Shown here: piece after piece, positions 32,000 to 35,463 of the stretch | How the letters are laid out: every line of letters begins with the position of its first letter | Position numbering within the stretch: the first letter of the stretch is position 1 | Assembly: GCF_000701705.1 (NCBI RefSeq) | Contig: NZ_JNJP01000039.1 | Coordinates: 1-35,463 of the forward strand | Source: Bilophila wadsworthia ATCC 49260 | GTDB lineage: Bacteria > Desulfobacterota > Desulfovibrionia > Desulfovibrionales > Desulfovibrionaceae | Length of the DNA: 35,463 nt | Reading direction: 5' to 3' | Position numbers and translations under genes: made by a program | The notes under the pieces: model-generated | Seen by the model: only the letters and a program-made list of their open reading frames with translations | Told to the model about the DNA's origin: nothing | Database searches by the model: none

Positions 32000-33018
32000 G
32001 GACGACTCCGCAGCGGCAGCCCGGGCGGGGGCGTCGGGCCGCTCAGGAAAAACGGCGCGTCGGGACGGGGCGGACCGGGAATCGTAGAACCCTGCTGGCC
32101 TGGCTGAGGCTGTGCGCGCTGCGCGGCGGGGCTGCCCGCCGAATCAGACGAGGGCGAGCGCGGAGCTTCCAGCACACCGGACAACGAGCCGGAAACGCTG
32201 GAGCCTTCCACACGGGAAATGAGCAATAATTCTTCAAGATCGGACAACGCCGCCAACGGAGCGGCCTGAATGGACTGAAACGGCGAAAGATCCGAAGGCG
32301 TGGCCGACAGCACCCGCGCCACGGGGATCCCCTTGGGGAATGCATCGTCGAGGCCGGACGTGACCAGAATTTCACCGGCGCGAATCACATCGTTATGCGA
32401 CACGAAACGCATCTCCAGCGGCTTGTCGGGGCCTCCGCCCACGAGTACGCCCTGAATGCGGCTCTCCTGGCTGATCACCGCGATACGGCTCCCGGGATCG
32501 ACGAGCAGGAGCACCGTGGCCGAACTCGGCCCGGCCCGCAGCACACGGCCTGCGACGCCCTGCGGGGTCATGACCGGCGTCCCCGGAATGGCTCCCGTCA
32601 TGTACCCGCGCCCGATGAGCACGGACGCCAGCGCGGAATTCGCCCCCATGCGCCCGGCGAGCACGCGGGCCCCGAGCGTCTGCCAGCCTTCCGGCGGCGT
32701 AAGCGTGAGCAGGCGGCGCAAGCGGACGAGTTCGGCACGCTCCTCCGAGGCCATCAGCAGCTTATGGCGGAGCTGTTCGACCTGCTTCTTGAGCTCGTCA
32801 TTCTCCTCACGCACGTCCACGAGATCGAGATAGCGGTTCCACGCGCCCATGACCGTATCCTGCACCATGCGCACCGATTTGAGGACGACGCCCGAGGCTT
32901 CGAGCCCTGTGTTGGCCGCGAAGTTATCGAGGATATGGGTGCGCTGGTTCCAGCTGTACATACCGAGATACATCAACAGGGCGAGAGCGGGAACCAGCAG
33001 GATGTGCTTGGGAGACAT
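31996..33018 (-). CDS. mreC: Rod shape-determining protein MreC
   Basis: A 340-residue periplasmic scaffold of the elongasome with one N-terminal anchor (about 5-22, ILLVPALALLMYLGMYS). A coiled coil (about 55-105, VREENDELKKQVEQLRHKLL) follows, then two beta domains with SALASVLIGRGYMTGAIPGT and GVLVGGGPDKPLEMRFV. The last 60 or so residues are a Pro/Ser/Gln-rich disordered tail. The frame extends upstream, but ATG 33018 places the anchor at the N-terminus as expected; its ribosome-binding site is weak. It lies 135 nt after mreB. Confidence 0.93.
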   Translation of the reverse strand: MSPKHILLVPALALLMYLGMYSWNQRTHILDNFAANTGLEASGVVLKSVRMVQDTVMGAWNRYLDLVDVREENDELKKQVEQLRHKLLMASEERAELVRLRRLLTLTPPEGWQTLGARVLAGRMGANSALASVLIGRGYMTGAIPGTPVMTPQGVAGRVLRAGPSSATVLLLVDPGSRIAVISQESRIQGVLVGGGPDKPLEMRFVSHNDVIRAGEILVTSGLDDAFPKGIPVARVLSATPSDLSPFQSIQAAPLAALSDLEELLLISRVEGSSVSGSLSGVLEAPRSPSSDSAGSPAAQRAQPQPGQQGSTIPGPPRPDAPFFLSGPTPPPGLPLRSRP

Positions 33019-33121
33019 GCTTTGTCCGGAGAAGGGCCCGCCGATCGGCGGCGGAATCCAGAGGAAGGCGGAGATGAACCGATCCGCAGAACCGGCAGGG
33101 AGCCGGGCTGCGGACCGGAAA

Positions 33122-33147
33122 GCCTGCGGGGGCATCCCCCGGCAGGC
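33122..33147 (-). terminator. Stop-proximal stem-loop between mreB and mreC
   Basis: GCCTGCGGGGG and CCCCCGGCAGGC form an 11-bp stem with one bulge and a CAT loop, 6 nt past the mreB stop. There is no U-run. It could protect an mreB-only transcript or cause partial termination, raising MreB relative to MreC/MreD. Confidence 0.5.
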
Positions 33148-33153
33148 GCACTA

Positions 33154-34197
33154 TCAGTCAATACAGACGTCGCCAAGCTCATTGAGATTGTCGAGCGCGC
33201 GGCCGGTGCCCATAACGACCGTGGACAACGGATCTTCCACCACGGTGATGGGCAGAGAGGTTTCTTCGCGCAGGAGCTGGTCCAACCCCTTGAGCAGCGC
33301 GCCGCCGCCGGTGAGGACAATGCCGCGATCCACAATGTCGGCGGCAAGTTCCGGAGGGGTCTGTTCAAGAGCGATGCGCACGGCCTGGACGATGCTGTCC
33401 ACCTGTTCGGATATGGCCTTGCGGACTTCCTCCGAGGTGATGATGATGTTCTGCGGGATGCCGGTCACGAGATCGCGGCCCTTGACCTCGATCTGCTGCT
33501 CGGGGTCCATCGGGTAGGCGGAGGCGATCTTGATCTTGATCTCTTCCGCGGAGGATTCGCCGATCAGCATGTTATACTTGCGCTTTACGTGCGTCATGAT
33601 GGATTCGTCCATCTTGTCGCCGCCGACGCGCACCGAACGGGAATACACGATACCCGACAGGGAGATGACCGCGACTTCCGTGGTGCCGCCCCCGATGTCC
33701 ACCACCATGTTGGAGGTAGGCTCCTGAATCGGGAGGTTGGCCCCGATGGCGGCGGCCATGGGCTCTTCAATAAGATAGACTTCACGGGCGCCCGCGCTCT
33801 GGGCGGATTCCTTCACCGCGCGCTTTTCCACCTGCGTGATACCGGTGGGCACGCACACCATGATCCGGGGCCGGACAAGGTGACGGCGGGAATTGTGCAC
33901 CTTGGAAATGAAATGGCGAAGCATGGCTTCGGTCACTTCAAAGTCGGCGATGACCCCGTCCTTCATGGGGCGGATAGCCTGGATGTTGCCCGGGGTACGC
34001 CCGAGCATACGCTTGGCGTCCTGACCGACGGCCAACACCACGCTGTTGCCGCGAGAGTCCTTCTTGACGGCGACGACGGAGGGTTCGCGCAGGACGATGC
34101 CCTGCCCCTTCACATACACGCAGGTATTGGCGGTCCCCAAGTCGATGGCGAGATCGTTGGAAAACGCGCCGAGAATAAAATTCACGAGTTTTGGCAT
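33154..34197 (-). CDS. mreB: Rod shape-determining protein MreB
   Basis: A 347-residue bacterial actin that polymerises under the membrane and directs lateral wall synthesis. Visible are the phosphate-1 loop DLAIDLGTANTCVYVKGQGI (15-34), MVCVPTGITQVEKRAVKESA, the phosphate-2 region MVVDIGGGTTEVAVISLSGI, and the adenosine motif GIVLTGGGALLKGLDQLL. Length is standard. The ATG at 34197 matches the family start, but no clear ribosome-binding site precedes it. It heads the mreBCD-mrdA-rodA cluster and is divergent from the radical SAM gene. Confidence 0.97.
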   Translation of the reverse strand: MPKLVNFILGAFSNDLAIDLGTANTCVYVKGQGIVLREPSVVAVKKDSRGNSVVLAVGQDAKRMLGRTPGNIQAIRPMKDGVIADFEVTEAMLRHFISKVHNSRRHLVRPRIMVCVPTGITQVEKRAVKESAQSAGAREVYLIEEPMAAAIGANLPIQEPTSNMVVDIGGGTTEVAVISLSGIVYSRSVRVGGDKMDESIMTHVKRKYNMLIGESSAEEIKIKIASAYPMDPEQQIEVKGRDLVTGIPQNIIITSEEVRKAISEQVDSIVQAVRIALEQTPPELAADIVDRGIVLTGGGALLKGLDQLLREETSLPITVVEDPLSTVVMGTGRALDNLNELGDVCID

Positions 34198-34417
34198 ACA
34201 GGATTGCTCACTTGTCTTCTCTATGGGCCAAACAAGATCTATCGATCTTCAATCAGTACCGGAAGTGGAAATTAGGAGAGCCGGAGGGAACTGGCGAGCC
34301 GGTCCGTTTGAAAAACCGCACGCTCTTTTCAGCTTTCCGTTTTGCGGGTAGCTTAAGTTCAGTCGCGAAGTGTTGGTCCAAAAACGCCCCGCTGTCAAGA
34401 GCAACCTCCGGCGGGTT

Positions 34418-34446
34418 TTGAAAACCTACAACACATAGTAAATATT
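34418..34446 (+). promoter_or_regulatory. Possible promoter of the radical SAM gene
   Basis: TTGAAA (34418-34423) and AATATT (34441-34446) are 17 bp apart in an AT-rich patch about 30 bp upstream of the first ATG. The -10 is poor. On the other strand a TTGACA at 34393-34398 could serve mreB, but its -10 is not evident. Confidence 0.3.
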
Positions 34447-34476
34447 TTCAATGTATAACAATCAAGGTCAAAATAT

Positions 34477-35415
34477 ATGTACCGCCACGGCGTTGGCGGC
34501 TATCCGACCGAAAGGCCCGTTTTGATGCATACATGGAATACATTCACCGTCCATCTCCGCCAACGCTTCGGCCAGAGGGTCCAAAAGATCCCTCTCGACG
34601 CGGGAGCAAGCTGCCCCAACCGTGACGGGACGCTCTCCCGCGCGGGCTGCACCTTCTGCAACGCCATAGGTTCCGGCTCGGGGCTCGGCCTTGCCGGAAT
34701 GAACCTCCCCGCCCAGTGGGAGCACTGGCGCGAGCACTTCCGCAAGTCCAACCGGGCCTCGCTGTTCCTCGCGTATCTGCAATCCTTTTCCAATACCTAC
34801 GGCCCCGCCTCCCGGCTCGCGGCGATGCTGGAGATTTTCCGCACCCTGCCCGCTCTCGCCGGGGTTTCCGTGGGAACCCGGCCCGACTGCCTCGATCCTG
34901 AAAAAATGGCTATCCTCGGCGCCGCGCCGTGGAAAGAAAAATGGCTTGAGCTTGGCGTCCAGACGCTGAACGACGCCACCCTGCGCCGCATCAACCGGGG
35001 GCACGACGCGGCGGCCTCGGCCAAGGCCATTGAGCTGGCGGAAAAAACCGACGTGCAGGTCTGCGCGCACCTCATGCTCGGCCTTCCCGGTGAAACCCCG
35101 GACGACGTGCACGCCACCGTCCGCCGCCTCAACGACCTGCCCGTCCACGGGGTCAAGCTGCACAACGTCTATGTCTGCCGGAACACGGCGCTCGAGCGGG
35201 CCTACCGCGCCGGAGAGTACGTCCCGCTGACTGAGGACGCCTACGTCGAGCTTGCCGTAGATGCCCTCACGGAGCTGCGCCCCGACATCATCATCCACCG
35301 AGTCGTCGCCGATCCCGCCCCCGGCGAACTCGTCGCCCCCGACTGGGCTACCCGCAAGGGCGACCTCGTACGGTTCATCCAACACGCCTATCATAGGAGA
35401 TGTGGAGGGGCATAG
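34477..35415 (+). CDS. TIGR01212/YhcC-family radical SAM protein
   Basis: A 312-residue radical SAM protein. The iron-sulfur ligands are in SCPNRDGTLSRAGCTFC (Cys46, Cys58, Cys61), the spacing expected for the YhcC/TIGR01212 group rather than the standard CxxxCxxC. Downstream are SVGTRPDCLDPEKM, LELGVQTLNDATLRRINRGH and CAHLMLGLPGETPDDV, all typical of the fold. The reaction of this family is not firmly known. The first ATG is at 34477; a second at 34525, also with a moderate ribosome-binding site, would give a start closer to family size. A hairpin repeat begins just after the stop. Confidence 0.88.
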   Translation: MYRHGVGGYPTERPVLMHTWNTFTVHLRQRFGQRVQKIPLDAGASCPNRDGTLSRAGCTFCNAIGSGSGLGLAGMNLPAQWEHWREHFRKSNRASLFLAYLQSFSNTYGPASRLAAMLEIFRTLPALAGVSVGTRPDCLDPEKMAILGAAPWKEKWLELGVQTLNDATLRRINRGHDAAASAKAIELAEKTDVQVCAHLMLGLPGETPDDVHATVRRLNDLPVHGVKLHNVYVCRNTALERAYRAGEYVPLTEDAYVELAVDALTELRPDIIIHRVVADPAPGELVAPDWATRKGDLVRFIQHAYHRRCGGA

Positions 35416-35421
35416 AGAAAC

Positions 35422-35463
35422 TGGGGAGGGGGAGGGGAAACTTTCTGGAGAAAGTTTCCCCTC
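35422..35463 (+). repeat. 3'-end hairpin repeat, copy 9 (cut by window end)
   Basis: A perfect 15-bp stem, GAGGGGAAACTTTCT (35432-35446) and its complement (35449-35463), has a GG spacer and runs into the window edge. The G-rich arm reaches back to 35422, 7 nt past the radical SAM stop. The visible 32 nt differ from the first 32 nt of the window at one base. Confidence 0.85.

Overview
The window looks like a chromosomal segment from a GC-rich (about 60% by eye) Gram-negative anaerobe of the Desulfovibrionales. A Bilophila- or Desulfovibrio-like genome is my inference, not a database result. Pointers are an ATP synthase operon with two b-type subunits (b' and b) and no a or c genes alongside, a split glycine decarboxylase (gcvPA/gcvPB), a heptose isomerase, and a conserved ARMT1-like/DUF4254 gene pair. 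Nothing looks like a prophage, plasmid, CRISPR array or insertion sequence. Both window ends fall inside copies of the same hairpin repeat, so it may be a whole contig of a draft assembly broken at repeats.

Layout. 1-4.3 kb: an MFS transporter (+) converging on a Lon-family ATP-dependent protease (-). 4.4-6.4 kb (-): gmhA, an FmdB-type zinc ribbon gene, hemC. 6.6-9.9 kb (+): nadK, a 590-residue protein with a degenerate-looking ARMT1/DUF89 domain, and a DUF4254 gene, tightly coupled. 10-11.5 kb (+): gatB. 11.8-18.4 kb (-): an Lrp/AsnC regulator, gcvT, gcvH, gcvPA, gcvPB and lplA, which together make, lipoylate and probably regulate the glycine cleavage system. 18.4-19.0 kb: an AT-rich divergent regulatory region. 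19.0-21.8 kb (+): a CPA2 cation/proton antiporter with an RCK domain, and an EamA-family transporter. 22.2-28.1 kb (-): atpF'-F-H-A-G-D-C behind a perfect-consensus sigma70 promoter. 28.3-34.2 kb (-): mreB-mreC-mreD-mrdA-rodA, the rod-shape and elongation machinery. 34.5-35.4 kb (+): a TIGR01212/YhcC-type radical SAM protein.

The most unusual signal is not a gene. At least nine copies of a modular repeat lie at gene ends: a long, near-perfect stem-loop with a G-rich 5' arm and C-rich 3' arm, apical part usually TTCT-NN-AGAA, then a C-rich tract, then a tail with the core TTTATCGAATCCC. In seven of the eight copies that can be tested, the stem begins 7-20 nt after a stop codon, in the same orientation as that gene, with the tail pointing away. 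The two arms change together between copies. This is what a selected RNA 3'-end structure would look like, and I propose a lineage-specific terminator or mRNA 3'-end module that also spreads as a repeat. A second family of GC-rich tandem hairpins occurs twice, in each case interrupting a set of functionally linked genes (gcvT/gcvH and mrdA/rodA).

Other points of interest are a terminator-like hairpin immediately before the lplA ribosome-binding site, the apparent loss of metal-ligand residues in the ARMT1-like protein, and non-ATG starts in two ATP synthase genes.
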